From the NCBI RefSeq assembly GCF_016595435.1, contig NZ_JAENIJ010000020.1, forward strand, positions 30,957 to 94,956: 64,000 nucleotides of DNA. Direction: 5' to 3'. Positions 1-7,844 of the stretch are shown piece by piece. The notes below the pieces were generated by a model. The model was given only the letters and a program-made list of their open reading frames with translations, searched no databases and was not told where the DNA came from. The translations under genes and the position numbers were made by a program. The DNA is from Luteolibacter pohnpeiensis. Its GTDB lineage: Bacteria > Verrucomicrobiota > Verrucomicrobiia > Verrucomicrobiales > Akkermansiaceae. How positions within the stretch are numbered: position 1 is the first letter of the stretch; every line of letters begins with the position of its first letter.

Positions 1-607
1 CTCCACGCTCGCCAGCGAGGAGCGACTGGAATTGCTCGATGACTTCCTGCACCGACTGCTTGATGGTCGGTGCCTTGCTGGTTTCTGAGCCTTCCCGGAT
101 GGCCAAAACGCTGGCTTCGACGCTATCTAACAATCCGGCGACCTCGTCGGGGGAGTCATACGCGCGCGAAATCGCTTCGTTGGAATTCTGAATAATCGCG
201 CGCAGCACAAACTTATCTTTGACGTGCTGAAGGTGGTGCCGGAAATGACCGGGGCTCGGCGCGTAGGTATATAAATCGGTCAGTGCGGCCGGACCGCCAA
301 CCCGGTCAAGCAGCCCGCGATCGATCAGTCGCTGAATCAAAGAAACCAGTTCGACCTCATGACCACCTTCGAAAAGCTCTACCAAGAAACCAAACAGAGT
401 GGAATGGGCCGGTAGATAAAAGTGCTCTTTGGTCAGACGTTCCTCCATCGCCACCCCAATGTACTCCTGGGGATCCTGGAGCATGGATGAGAGCAAACTT
501 TTTTCCGGTCCAAGTGCGTGGGGCAAGGCACGGGTCACGTCGTCAACGGAACTCGCCCCCTGTTGCAGATACGATGAATTGGATGCGGATTTGGTTTCGT
601 CGGCCAT
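1..607 (-). CDS. dnaB: Replicative DNA helicase DnaB, N-terminal part (runs off the window start)
   Basis: The frame opens at an ATG at 607 on the minus strand and stays open to base 1, so only about the first 202 residues are visible. After a Ser/Asn-rich N-terminus the protein shows LPHALGPEKSLLSSML, matching the start of the DnaB N-terminal helical domain. It continues with KEHFYLPAHSTLF, the block around VELVSLIQRL, LDRVGGPAALTDL, and the linker helix VKDKFVLRAIIQNSNEAI. The frame leaves the window at SLLAGERG, just before the RecA-like ATPase core. DnaB is the hexameric helicase that unwinds DNA at the replication fork. The identity rests on this N-terminal pattern; Walker motifs lie outside the window. 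DnaA-box-like sites lie immediately upstream. Confidence 0.88.
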   Translation of the reverse strand, partial: MADETKSASNSSYLQQGASSVDDVTRALPHALGPEKSLLSSMLQDPQEYIGVAMEERLTKEHFYLPAHSTLFGFLVELFEGGHEVELVSLIQRLIDRGLLDRVGGPAALTDLYTYAPSPGHFRHHLQHVKDKFVLRAIIQNSNEAISRAYDSPDEVAGLLDSVEASVLAIREGSETSKAPTIKQSVQEVIEQFQSLLAGERG

Positions 608-684
608 GGGAGGCGGCCAGATTCGCACACTCCAAAGTTGCTGGTCAATGTCCGCCTGTGCCAGAAATTGTGAACATGTTATCC

Positions 685-775
685 GCCCACTATTCGCAGG
701 TTGTTCGCAATCTGAATAACCTGTGAATAGTGGGTGAATTAAATGCGAACAACTGAATGTGAATAACCTGTGAAT
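685..775. promoter_or_regulatory. DnaA-box-like sites and inverted repeat between dnaB and dtd
   Basis: An imperfect inverted repeat pairs CGCCCACTATTCGCAGGTT (685-703) with 719-737, with 2 mismatches over 19 bases. The 16-mer TGAATAACCTGTGAAT occurs twice, at 713-728 and 760-775. TGTGAATAA at 758-766 fits the DnaA box consensus TTATNCACA on the reverse strand; 711-719 and 722-730 differ from it by one base. Another exact TGTGAATAA lies at 888-896 inside dtd. This is visible sequence; binding by DnaA and control of dnaB or dtd are inference. Confidence 0.4.
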
Positions 776-846
776 TGATGAGAGCAACTTGGTTTATCAC
801 TGGGAATCAGTGTTGAATATTGCAGTCATTGCCTCAAGATTCTGCC

Positions 847-1299
847 GTGAAAGCCGTGGTTCAGCGAGTGATTCAAGCCTCCGTTTCTGTGAATAACTCT
901 TTGATTTCAGAGATCGGGGAGGGCCTGCTGGTGCTGTTGGGGGTGCAGGAAGGAGATGGTATTGAGGATCTCGAATGGCTTTCGCAAAAGGTTTGTCGAA
1001 TGCGAATTCTCGCGGATGAGGAGGGAAAAATGAATCGATCGCTCATCGACACCGGCGGAGAGATGATCGTAGTCAGTCAATTCACTCTTCAGGCATCCAC
1101 GAAGAAAGGGAATCGTCCGTCGTTTCTTCGTGCTGCAGTTCCCAGCCTTTCCGAACCGCTTTACGAGCAATTTTGCCGGTTGGCGGAGATCGAGTTGGGT
1201 CGACCGATTGGCCGGGGAGTCTTTGGAGCGGACATGAAGGTGTCCCTCATCAACGATGGTCCGGTGACCATCGTCATCGATTCTAGAAACCGCGAATGA
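847..1299 (+). CDS. dtd: D-aminoacyl-tRNA deacylase
   Basis: Dtd hydrolyses D-amino acids (and Gly-tRNA-Ala) from mischarged tRNAs in the cytoplasm, a translation proofreading step. The 150-residue protein matches family length. Motifs seen: N-terminal KAVVQRV, SQFTLQAS near residue 77 (the SQxTL active-site block), and the C-terminal NDGPVTIVIDS containing the cross-subunit Gly-Pro motif. I chose the GTG at 847 because family members begin with MKAVVQRV. A longer in-frame start exists at 820 but adds nine residues with no family match. A DnaA-box-like sequence lies inside the 5' coding part. The gene diverges from dnaB and is followed tail-to-tail by a hypothetical gene. Confidence 0.93.
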   Translation: MKAVVQRVIQASVSVNNSLISEIGEGLLVLLGVQEGDGIEDLEWLSQKVCRMRILADEEGKMNRSLIDTGGEMIVVSQFTLQASTKKGNRPSFLRAAVPSLSEPLYEQFCRLAEIELGRPIGRGVFGADMKVSLINDGPVTIVIDSRNRE

Positions 1300-1327
1300 G
1301 TGGATGCGCGAATGGTCGGGCGCCGTC

Positions 1328-1714
1328 TTAGCGGATTTCCACGACCCTGACTTCTGGCTTGGCCATGGGAGATCGCTTTTGTCGAACGGATTGCCAGCGG
1401 CGAAGGCAGAAGTTTTTGCGGCGGAGTAGAACTTCTAAGGAGACTCCGGCATTTTCCAATTGAAGATGGGATGCCAGAATTTTCCTCAATCGGTAGAAGG
1501 GAAGGTAGTGGTCATCTTCCAATTTGCGACGGCAAATCAAGAAGGCGTCCAGCACCCGTTCCCAATTTTCTTCGTGAAGAATCATTTGTCGGAAATCGAG
1601 AAGATCATTCCAGGTGGATTCCGGGCTGACCGGGAAAAGCTCCTCGGTCACCTTCGCAGCGGTTGATCGCCAGGTTGTAATGGGCTTTTGGCTCGCTTGA
1701 TGGTTCTCGGTCAC
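1328..1714 (-). CDS. Hypothetical protein, 128 aa
   Basis: I do not recognise this family. The protein is soluble, without signal peptide or membrane segment. The central part (residues about 35-90) is predicted helical with many charged and aromatic residues, for example WERVLDAFLICRRKL and YRLRKILASHLQL, and the C-terminus is basic. It has two Cys residues but no metal motif. It lies tail-to-tail with dtd (28-bp gap) and its promoter would be in the AT-rich stretch at 1715-2064. That the frame is a gene rests on its length, codon usage like its neighbours, and the absence of a better frame on the other strand. Confidence 0.6.
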   Translation of the reverse strand: MTENHQASQKPITTWRSTAAKVTEELFPVSPESTWNDLLDFRQMILHEENWERVLDAFLICRRKLEDDHYLPFYRLRKILASHLQLENAGVSLEVLLRRKNFCLRRWQSVRQKRSPMAKPEVRVVEIR

Positions 1715-2064
1715 GGGTGAATTCTAGGCTGTTGAGATCGATTCGCAATAAATTTAAGCTATTTCCCCACGCAAAATGATGAATGATTGGCGCTGCTGAA
1801 TGCGTATCATGTAATAAGGGCGAATCCTAAGTGGCTATTTAGCACTTAATTTAAATAACTGCTTATTTTTGGGTTAGGATTCTAATTCTATTTGAGAATA
1901 GATATCAACATGTAAAGTCTTTGTATATGGATTGGCTCAAACTAACGAGTGAAACCGATGAGTTAAACTGTTGTATGGTACTGTCTTTGATTGCCGATTG
2001 ATTTGATTGTGATGATATTAGGCAAGATGAAAAATAATACTGCCAGTTGGTAAAAGAAGGTGCT
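1715..2064. other. AT-rich intergenic region with nested inverted repeats
   Basis: No gene is seen here. GAATCCTAA at 1822-1830 is repeated inverted as TTAGGATTC at 1874-1882, and TAAGTG (1828-1833) pairs with CACTTA (1843-1848). The region is clearly more AT-rich than its surroundings. It precedes the XRE regulator gene at 2065 and the minus-strand gene ending at 1328, so it probably holds both promoters. The repeats could be an operator; that is inference. Confidence 0.35.
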
Positions 2065-2310
2065 ATGTATTCGTTTATGGCAACTGATGAGAGTTTGGCT
2101 CTGGTACGGAAAATCGTGGATCGACTCCGTGAAGCACGACGTGTTCAAGGATTAACCCTTCGGGAACTTTCAGGCATGAGCGGCATTGACGCTGGCATGA
2201 TCTCCCGGGCTGAGAGGGGAGAGCGCTGGCCTTCATTGGCAGCGTTGCTCGATCTGTCGAAAGCGCTCGACGTGAAAGTATCCGAAATCCTGGCCGCAGA
2301 AAAACGCTAA
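2065..2310 (+). CDS. Small XRE-family helix-turn-helix regulator
   Basis: An 81-residue, single-domain DNA-binding protein of the Cro/C1 type. The helix-turn-helix is visible from about residue 18: VDRLREARRVQGLTLREL, then SGIDAGMISRAERGERWPS with the recognition helix, and LAALLDLSKALDVKVSEIL closing the five-helix bundle. I chose the ATG at 2065 because it has a purine-rich AGAAGG sequence a few bases upstream. A TTG at 2047 is in frame but less likely. The regulator stands alone, with inverted repeats upstream that might be its own operator. Its targets are not indicated, and no restriction or toxin partner is adjacent. Confidence 0.82.
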   Translation: MYSFMATDESLALVRKIVDRLREARRVQGLTLRELSGMSGIDAGMISRAERGERWPSLAALLDLSKALDVKVSEILAAEKR

Positions 2311-2390
2311 CCGAAAAGAACCCGGCGTGGCTCTTAAGGTACCCTCGCGTACTGAAACTTCGTTTGTTTCACATGGGGTCGCTTGCGAAA

Positions 2391-2409
2391 ATTAGATGAT
2401 TGATCTAAT
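2391..2409. terminator. Small palindrome between convergent genes
   Basis: ATTAGAT and ATCTAAT form a 7-bp stem with a 5-nt loop in the gap between the XRE gene and the yifB-like gene, which converge. The stem is AT-rich and no T-tract follows, so its terminator role is weakly supported. Confidence 0.3.
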
Positions 2410-2425
2410 TCATGATGGGTAGTTG

Positions 2426-3961
2426 TTAGGCGAATAGTTTTCTGTCTAAAGAACGATATTGAATCGCTTCTAAAATGTCATTTGTCCTGATCTCGGGAGC
2501 TTCATCGAGATCGGCAAGTGTACGAGCGACCTTCAGAATCCGGTCATGAGCGCGGGCTGAGAAGTTCATTTCTTCCATGGCCCGTTCGAGGTAATGGGCA
2601 GCTTCGCTGGTGATTTGGCAATAACGTCGTACTAAACGTGACGACATGGATGAGTTAGTCCCAATGGATGAATTGGGAAACCTAGAGTGCTGTACTTTTC
2701 TGGCGTTAATTACTCGTTTTCGGATGCTCTCTGACTTCTCTCCACTGGTTTGATTTGAAGTTAGTTCACGGAATTCGACGAGTGGAACTTCGACATGTAG
2801 ATCAATACGGTCCAATAAAGGGCCGCTGATTCTCTGGCGATAGTTTTCAATTTGTTTTGGAGAGCATCTACATTCCCGTTTAATATCTCCGTAATATCCA
2901 CAAGGGCATGGGTTCATGGCGGCAACTAACATGAAACCCGCGGGAAACGTTAAAGTTCCGGCGGCTCGTGAAATCGTAACTTCCCGATTTTCTAGTGGCT
3001 GGCGTAAGACTTCCAAGGTCTGGCGACGAAATTCCGGCAGCTCATCGAGGAAAAGAATCCCATGATGGGCTAGGGATACTTCACCAGGACCCGGATTTGA
3101 GCCACCACCGAGCAAGCCGGCATCTGAAATGGTGTGATGAGGTGCTCGAAAGGGCCGGGTTGTGATGAAGCCTTTATTCAAATCGAGCTGGCCGGTGACC
3201 GAATGAATCTTGGTGGTTTCGATCGCTTCCTCCTCTGTCATATCGGGCATGATGGAAGGAATGCGTTTGGCGAGCATGGATTTACCAGTCCCAGGTGGGC
3301 CGACCATGAGGAGATTGTGGCCGCCAGCCGCAGCGACTTCCAAGGCACGTTTGACGTGGTGTTGACCCCGAACCTCTTCGAAATCCACATCGTAGTGGCG
3401 TTGGGCGTCGAAAAAAGCTTGTCGATCCAGCTGATAGGGGAGGATTGCCACATCGCCGTTGATGAAATCCCAGGCTTCTCGGAGATGGCGAATGGGAAAA
3501 ACCTGGATTCCTTTGATCACGGCGGCTTCAGCAGCATTGGCTTCCGGTACGAGAACTCGGCTCCTTCCTTTTCGTTTGGCTTCAAGCGCAATGGATAGAA
3601 CTCCCTTTACCGGGCGAACGCCGCCGTCCAATGCGAGTTCACCCACAACGCAATATTCCGAAGTATCAATCGGTTGCGTTCCACTTGCGGCAGCCATGGC
3701 GAGGGCGATCGGCAAATCAAATGCCGGTCCTTCCTTTTTTAAATCCGCCGGTGCCAGATTGACGGTTTTTACCCCATCCTGAAGAAAAAGCGCCGATGCC
3801 CCGATGGCGGAAATGACTCGTTGAGAAGATTCACGCACCGCTGCATCCGGTAAACCTACAATGATCACCATCGGCTTATCTGCTCCACGGACATTTACCT
3901 CGACCTCCACTTCTACGGCATCGACGCCGCGCAAGGCTGCTGAAAAAAGACGCGTAATCAT
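2426..3961 (-). CDS. YifB/ComM-family AAA+ ATPase (Mg-chelatase-like)
   Basis: A 511-residue protein of the YifB/ComM family; in naturally transformable bacteria ComM is a helicase that drives branch migration during DNA integration. The N-terminal Lon-S5-like domain begins [20 protein letters not shown]. The ATPase core shows Walker A GPPGTGKS near residue 220, Walker [11 protein letters not shown] near 300 and the Cys-rich insert [10 protein letters not shown]...RECRC near 350-365. The C-terminal Mg_chelatase_C block includes [20 protein letters not shown] chose the ATG at 3961 because the family starts at MI(T)R; an in-frame ATG at 4036 would add 25 residues with no family match. The role in transformation is inferred from the family only; no other competence gene is nearby. 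Confidence 0.93.
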   Translation of the reverse strand: MITRLFSAALRGVDAVEVEVEVNVRGADKPMVIIVGLPDAAVRESSQRVISAIGASALFLQDGVKTVNLAPADLKKEGPAFDLPIALAMAAASGTQPIDTSEYCVVGELALDGGVRPVKGVLSIALEAKRKGRSRVLVPEANAAEAAVIKGIQVFPIRHLREAWDFINGDVAILPYQLDRQAFFDAQRHYDVDFEEVRGQHHVKRALEVAAAGGHNLLMVGPPGTGKSMLAKRIPSIMPDMTEEEAIETTKIHSVTGQLDLNKGFITTRPFRAPHHTISDAGLLGGGSNPGPGEVSLAHHGILFLDELPEFRRQTLEVLRQPLENREVTISRAAGTLTFPAGFMLVAAMNPCPCGYYGDIKRECRCSPKQIENYRQRISGPLLDRIDLHVEVPLVEFRELTSNQTSGEKSESIRKRVINARKVQHSRFPNSSIGTNSSMSSRLVRRYCQITSEAAHYLERAMEEMNFSARAHDRILKVARTLADLDEAPEIRTNDILEAIQYRSLDRKLFA

Positions 3962-4129
3962 CTGAACATCGGTATTGTGAGCATCCAGATAAGAGTTGGC
4001 AAGCGACAATTGGTGTGAACTTAAATAAAAATCCAAACAATGTATTGGCTTGGTTCTCAGAGATCACTGGATTGCCGGGAGAAATTGGGCTACATCTTGG
4101 CGGCGATTGCTGATCGAACCCCTCATTTT

Positions 4130-4300
4130 ATGAAAATCTGGTTCTTATTTCCCCTATCCCTGCTGATGGCATTGGCCACTTCATGTCGCACCGTGTGTCC
4201 GTTGAATCCCATGACGATGAAGCCGGATTGCAGTCCTTGCGCGCGCGAGAATCGGCCTGACTGCTGTATGCCAGCAGTTACGATTCATCGGGAGAAATAA
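4130..4300 (+). CDS. Short Cys-rich putative lipoprotein, 56 aa
   Basis: The protein begins MKIWFLFPLSLLMALATSC: a short basic start, a hydrophobic stretch and a lipobox-like ATSC, so a lipidated N-terminal Cys after signal peptidase II cleavage is likely. The mature part of about 38 residues has five further Cys, including CSPC and DCC pairs, and might be disulfide-bonded. I chose the ATG at 4130 over a longer frame from 4040 because the lipoprotein signal starts there. No family is recognised. It stands alone between the divergent yifB-like gene and a convergent methyltransferase-like gene. Confidence 0.55.
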   Translation: MKIWFLFPLSLLMALATSCRTVCPLNPMTMKPDCSPCARENRPDCCMPAVTIHREK

Positions 4301-4427
4301 GGTCTTAAGAATCCAGGGCTTCTGGTAAATATTCGCGGCTATCCATCAAACTGCAGGGCTTGGAGAAAAGCGATCAGCGGATAAGTCCTCGAATTGTAAA
4401 GTCCTCGAAGTGGGGATGCTGACTGAG

Positions 4428-5171
4428 TCATCCTCGGATGAGGCGAGAGCGGATCCGTTGCCAGTAATTCCGATCGCGTGATTGGTCAAAGCAATGGGTG
4501 AAGGTGTTGAGCCTCGGGCGTGGGGGAGCGCTGGGTCCAGCGACCAACACTTCATTCATGCTATCACTCGTGGTCAGGCTGCGGATTGAGCCGAACTCTT
4601 GGGCTAAAAGACGACGCGTCAGCGATTGCATGCTGCGATGGCCTTGGCCGGTGACAAGATTTACGGCCAGCAGCCCATCTTTGGCAACGGCCCGTCGCAA
4701 ATGCTTCAGCAGCGAGGGATCCCATTTCCGAGGGCGGAACACGTCGGTTTTGCCTGCCAGATAAATATCATCAAAAACGACATCAAACTGCCGCTGGTTC
4801 TGTTCCAGCCAAGAGTAGGCATCTGCCAGCTGAACCTCGATTTGCAAATCATCCAATGCCATGTGCTCACGGGCGAGGTCGACGATTTGTGGATCGATTT
4901 CGATTGCGGTGAGTTCGCAATCCGGCAGCAGGTGGCGGAGAACGCGCAGCGAAGTGCCACCAGCTAGGCCGAGCATCAATACGGATCGCGGCGGACCCGC
5001 GGTGCGGATCAGCGCAGCAGCAGCAATCAGGTCCCAGGCGAGTCCTGTCAGAAAACGTTGAGAATGATAGGAAGCGTGGATCGCTCCGGCGACGCGAAAC
5101 TCCGTGGCGAGTTTGGATTTCCAAATTTCAACGGACTGGAAATCCGTGTCGACTTTCGCGAAGCGACGCAT
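4428..5171 (-). CDS. Spermidine-synthase-like SAM-binding protein
   Basis: A 247-residue protein with the class I methyltransferase Rossmann fold as found in spermidine synthases. Motif I is VLMLGLAGGTSLRVLRHLLP (about residues 65-84), the acidic motif II follows in TAIEIDPQIVDLAR, and the later FDVVFDDIYL resembles the catalytic strand region of polyamine synthases. The usual N-terminal beta-hairpin of true SpeE appears absent or very short. No polyamine gene lies nearby, so this could be an unrelated SAM-dependent enzyme. It is the last gene of a six-gene minus-strand run starting at 7739, 12 bp after the PagL-like gene. Confidence 0.72.
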   Translation of the reverse strand: MRRFAKVDTDFQSVEIWKSKLATEFRVAGAIHASYHSQRFLTGLAWDLIAAAALIRTAGPPRSVLMLGLAGGTSLRVLRHLLPDCELTAIEIDPQIVDLAREHMALDDLQIEVQLADAYSWLEQNQRQFDVVFDDIYLAGKTDVFRPRKWDPSLLKHLRRAVAKDGLLAVNLVTGQGHRSMQSLTRRLLAQEFGSIRSLTTSDSMNEVLVAGPSAPPRPRLNTFTHCFDQSRDRNYWQRIRSRLIRG

Positions 5172-5183
5172 CGGTGGAATTGC

Positions 5184-5762
5184 CTAAAATTTCCAGCCAA
5201 GTCCAACGGTCATGCCGAACGCATCAATCCCCGGATTGGGATCGGTCTGGCCTCCATTGGAATGGTGGAGGAAGTACGCTCCGCCAAGGATTGAGACATT
5301 CTCGCAAAGTTGCTGGCGGATGCCCAGCTGGCTGAACCAATTGAGAGTAAAGTCCTGACCCTGGCCTTGTTCGCCACCGGAGCTGTTGGTGAAACCTACT
5401 CCGCCACCGAGCGACAGGAACAATGAGGTTTTTTCAGACGGAAACCAGTATTCGAGGGACGGCGCGGCAGCGACGCCGACGTAGTAATCTTCCGGTCCTT
5501 TGATGAACGATTCGAAAAGTGCGGAAACCCGATGCCGAACCACCAGTTTCGCGCCGGAGTCGCTTTCCCACGGCGTCCAGACCGCAGGGCTGCGGAAGGT
5601 CAGCTGCGTGGGAATGATCTCGTAATCAATATCGGTGTTATGGCCGACATTGCGGAGAAATCCACTTTCCAGCACGTATTCCCACTCGTCGGCAGGATGA
5701 GAAATGGCGGTTCCTGCGGCTGCCAGGCTGGCAACAATGGCGATGAGTGAGACGGATTTCAT
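5184..5762 (-). CDS. PagL-like lipid A deacylase / acyloxyacyl hydrolase family outer membrane protein
   Basis: A 192-residue protein with a signal peptide (MKSVSLIAIVASLAAAGTAIS) and an alternating beta-strand pattern ending in GLGWKF, as in an outer membrane barrel. Near the C-terminus it has AYFLHHSNGGQTDPNPGID, which matches the PagL active-site region where His and Ser of the catalytic dyad sit (HxSN...NPG). PagL removes a 3-O-acyl chain from lipid A in the outer leaflet. An acidic residue completing the triad is not obvious (D of NPGID is a candidate). It is the fifth gene of the minus-strand operon, which suggests envelope remodelling as one function of the operon; the substrate is inferred. 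Confidence 0.72.
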   Translation of the reverse strand: MKSVSLIAIVASLAAAGTAISHPADEWEYVLESGFLRNVGHNTDIDYEIIPTQLTFRSPAVWTPWESDSGAKLVVRHRVSALFESFIKGPEDYYVGVAAAPSLEYWFPSEKTSLFLSLGGGVGFTNSSGGEQGQGQDFTLNWFSQLGIRQQLCENVSILGGAYFLHHSNGGQTDPNPGIDAFGMTVGLGWKF

Positions 5763-5785
5763 GGGGGTTGGATGGGGTAAGAAAA

Positions 5786-6304
5786 TCAGTATTCCTCTTC
5801 TTCCTCTTCGCCGGGGACTGGGGGAATCAAATCCTCACGCATCAACAGTCGGCGTAAATCAAGGTCCGGCAAAAGATCGGGAGCCGTGCTGCAAACGACG
5901 GAGGTGTAGGGGGTGATCCGATCCAGTTCGGCGATTCCGCAGTGGACCATGGAGGAAATGATATCCGGATCGAATTTTTCGCGCTCGAACAGATTGGTGA
6001 TGCGAAACACCAGCATCGATCGGTCGAGGTCATACTCAAAACCGCCCAGCGTCAGTTGTTTGTTGGCGTGGGCCAGCAGTTCCAACACCGCCTCCATGTG
6101 GGCTTTGTCCACGCTCAGCGGAGCCTCGGTGACGATGCCGAGCGCATTCAGTTGTGGGTAAGCTTGGGCTACCAGATTGACCCGGGTGTGATGGGCTTCG
6201 AATCCGGCGCGCAGCACATCGCGGCCTTCGACGAGTTCGCAATGCCAGCCGTTGCCGCCGAAGCAATCTTCAACGGAGAGAATTTGTCGGGAATGAGGAC
6301 GCAT
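5786..6304 (-). CDS. YbjN-like domain protein with acidic tail
   Basis: A 172-residue soluble protein resembling the YbjN (bacterial sensory transduction regulator-like) alpha/beta fold: WHCELVEGRDVLRAGFEAHH followed by VNLVAQAYPQLNALGI and a long helix, then RSMLVFRITNLFER. It ends in a Glu-run (GEEEEEEY). I chose the ATG at 6304 because it leaves a 20-bp gap to the upstream gene, whereas the longer start at 6373 would overlap that gene by 50 bp and add Pro-rich sequence. The function is unknown; YbjN proteins have been proposed to act as chaperone-like or regulatory partners. Family assignment is moderate. Confidence 0.6.
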   Translation of the reverse strand: MRPHSRQILSVEDCFGGNGWHCELVEGRDVLRAGFEAHHTRVNLVAQAYPQLNALGIVTEAPLSVDKAHMEAVLELLAHANKQLTLGGFEYDLDRSMLVFRITNLFEREKFDPDIISSMVHCGIAELDRITPYTSVVCSTAPDLLPDLDLRRLLMREDLIPPVPGEEEEEEY

Positions 6305-6323
6305 GATCGGGAAAGTGGGAGTT

Positions 6324-6806
6324 TCAGGATGCCTGACCCGCCCGGGATACCCGGCCCATGATGGCTTTGGCAAGCAACTCGCGGCGATCTCTCGGAATCG
6401 GTTGCAAGGAAAGGTGAATTCCCGATGTTTTTTCCCGGTTGTGGTGGAGGGTCAGCAATCGGCGGTCTGTGTCAACCTCCGCATCTTCAATCTCTTGCCA
6501 TGTAACCAGACGCATTGTCGATGCAGGCCGGAAAAACGGAAAAATCTCGATCCCGAGTGGTGTGAAAATCAGATAAGCGTGCTTGGTCAGCCGGATCGCC
6601 ACCCGGATTGCCAAAATCGCCAGCAATATCGGCAGGGCCGCCCAAGCCGGGTGGGGGAGCGAGGGGTTGATGAATCGATAGTAGGCACAAGCGAGCAAAG
6701 TGATTCCCATCGCTAGAAAAACCGCGGCGGCAACCCAGAAAATCGACGCCTGGGCCGCGCGGGTGAAACGCAGCTCCTTTTCCGGATTTTGGATCTTTGT
6801 GGCCAT
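6324..6806 (-). CDS. Membrane protein with two TM helices and PH-like domain
   Basis: A 160-residue protein with two predicted membrane helices at about residues 21-43 and 55-72. They are followed by a beta-rich cytosolic part (AYLIFTPLGIEIFPFF, then TWQEIEDAEVDTDRRLLTLHH) that resembles the bacterial PH-like domains of small membrane proteins. The C-terminus is basic and helical. It lies 4 bp from the Hpt gene upstream and 20 bp from the YbjN-like gene downstream, so it is co-transcribed with both. No enzyme motif is visible. Exact family uncertain. Confidence 0.62.
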   Translation of the reverse strand: MATKIQNPEKELRFTRAAQASIFWVAAAVFLAMGITLLACAYYRFINPSLPHPAWAALPILLAILAIRVAIRLTKHAYLIFTPLGIEIFPFFRPASTMRLVTWQEIEDAEVDTDRRLLTLHHNREKTSGIHLSLQPIPRDRRELLAKAIMGRVSRAGQAS

Positions 6807-6810
6807 AAAA

Positions 6811-7155
6811 TCAGTTCCCTACCTGCAAGGCCGCGACTGCTTGCTTGGCATTTTCATATTCGCCGAGCAGCTGGTCGATATCGACTTCTCCGCCGCCGGC
6901 TTCGATTTGTTTTTCCAGGCTGGTGAGATGGGCATGCAAGCGTTCAAATCCGAAAATGGCAGCTCCGCCTTTGCTGCGGTGAAACTCTTCGCGCAACCGG
7001 TGGTCATCACCAGATGCGTTGAGCTTCCGCCACTCGGGAATGCGGCTTTCTACCTCTTCAAAATAATCTCCGGCCAATTCGTAAAAGCTATCCATGTCGC
7101 CACAGGCCATGCGCCGAAAGCGGTCTTCATTCAGAATCGGGGGGTCTTGATTCAC
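6811..7155 (-). CDS. Histidine phosphotransfer (Hpt) domain protein
   Basis: A 114-residue stand-alone Hpt protein. The phosphorylatable His sits in LREEFHRSKGGAAIFGFERL (about residue 59), the standard HxxKGxxxxxG pattern, surrounded by a helical bundle. Hpt proteins relay phosphate between hybrid histidine kinases and response regulators in the cytoplasm. It starts with GTG at 7155 and overlaps the stop of the upstream membrane protein gene by 3-4 bp (GTGA), indicating translational coupling. No histidine kinase or response regulator lies within the window, so its partners are elsewhere. Confidence 0.85.
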   Translation of the reverse strand: MNQDPPILNEDRFRRMACGDMDSFYELAGDYFEEVESRIPEWRKLNASGDDHRLREEFHRSKGGAAIFGFERLHAHLTSLEKQIEAGGGEVDIDQLLGEYENAKQAVAALQVGN

Positions 7156-7739
7156 AGGGTTGGGGGGTGGTTGGGATCAGTTTGTAGATCTTCAATTTCA
7201 CGGGCCAGGCGTTGCTCGGCTTGATGATTGCCGGTGGCGCGGGCCAGTTCGCGGCGTAGTGCGAGAACGCTCGGATGGCGTAGCTCACTTTCGCTCATTT
7301 CCGCAATGAGCTCGGCCGTGGCTCCGTGATCGCCAATGGCCAAGGTGCCCTCGGCTCGGGTTAAAAGTGATGGCTCTTCACCAACGAGTGGAGCTTTGGT
7401 ATACACCGCCCAGCGCGCGCTGTCTGGAAGATTGGCCGGAACTTCCGGGCCATCCACTTGCTCAAGATAAACGAACTCGTCTCCTTCGCGGTGGCGTCTC
7501 CAGCTGTTGAGGGAAATCACCAGAAAAATGCCGAGTAGTGCAAAGGATCCTTCGAGTAGAAAGGGGGTGGAAATGAAGCCGGCGATCATCCCGAGCCACT
7601 CGCCAAGGAAGCCGGGGACGTAGTGCCAGCCCAGCAACAGGCTGCAAGTCAGTATCGCAATGCTCCCGCAAATCAGTGCTGCCACTAAAACTTGCCTCAA
7701 TCTTGAACCTTCTTCGGCTTCCATCTGCAGCGACTTCAT
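7152..7739 (-). CDS. Hypothetical membrane protein, first gene of the Hpt operon
   Basis: A 195-residue protein starting MKSLQMEAEEGS. Two membrane helices are predicted at about residues 14-36 (VLVAALICGSIAILTCSLLL) and 50-77. A cytosolic, helical C-terminal part follows with ELRHPSVLALRRELARATGN, which might form a TPR-like helical hairpin. I chose the ATG at 7739; an in-frame start at 7793 adds 18 residues with no signal character. Its stop overlaps the Hpt start. Divergent from cysS with about 105 bp between starts. Family not recognised. Confidence 0.6.
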   Translation of the reverse strand: MKSLQMEAEEGSRLRQVLVAALICGSIAILTCSLLLGWHYVPGFLGEWLGMIAGFISTPFLLEGSFALLGIFLVISLNSWRRHREGDEFVYLEQVDGPEVPANLPDSARWAVYTKAPLVGEEPSLLTRAEGTLAIGDHGATAELIAEMSESELRHPSVLALRRELARATGNHQAEQRLAREIEDLQTDPNHPPTL

Positions 7740-7844
7740 ACACGTGATCTGCCACAATCCAAACGCAGAGTGTTCGTCACAAGTCAATCCCATACAAATG
7801 ATTGATGTGAACGCGCACTTGCCCAGTCGGCATCGCAGGGCTAA

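Noticed and set aside
283..726. A plus-strand frame of 147 codons at the window start.
   Set aside because: It is antisense to the DnaB N-terminal coding sequence, which matches the family well.
685..775. The DnaA-box-like cluster as the chromosomal origin.
   Set aside because: No AT-rich unwinding region, dnaA, dnaN or gidA gene is nearby, and the number of exact boxes is low. Kept only as a regulatory observation.
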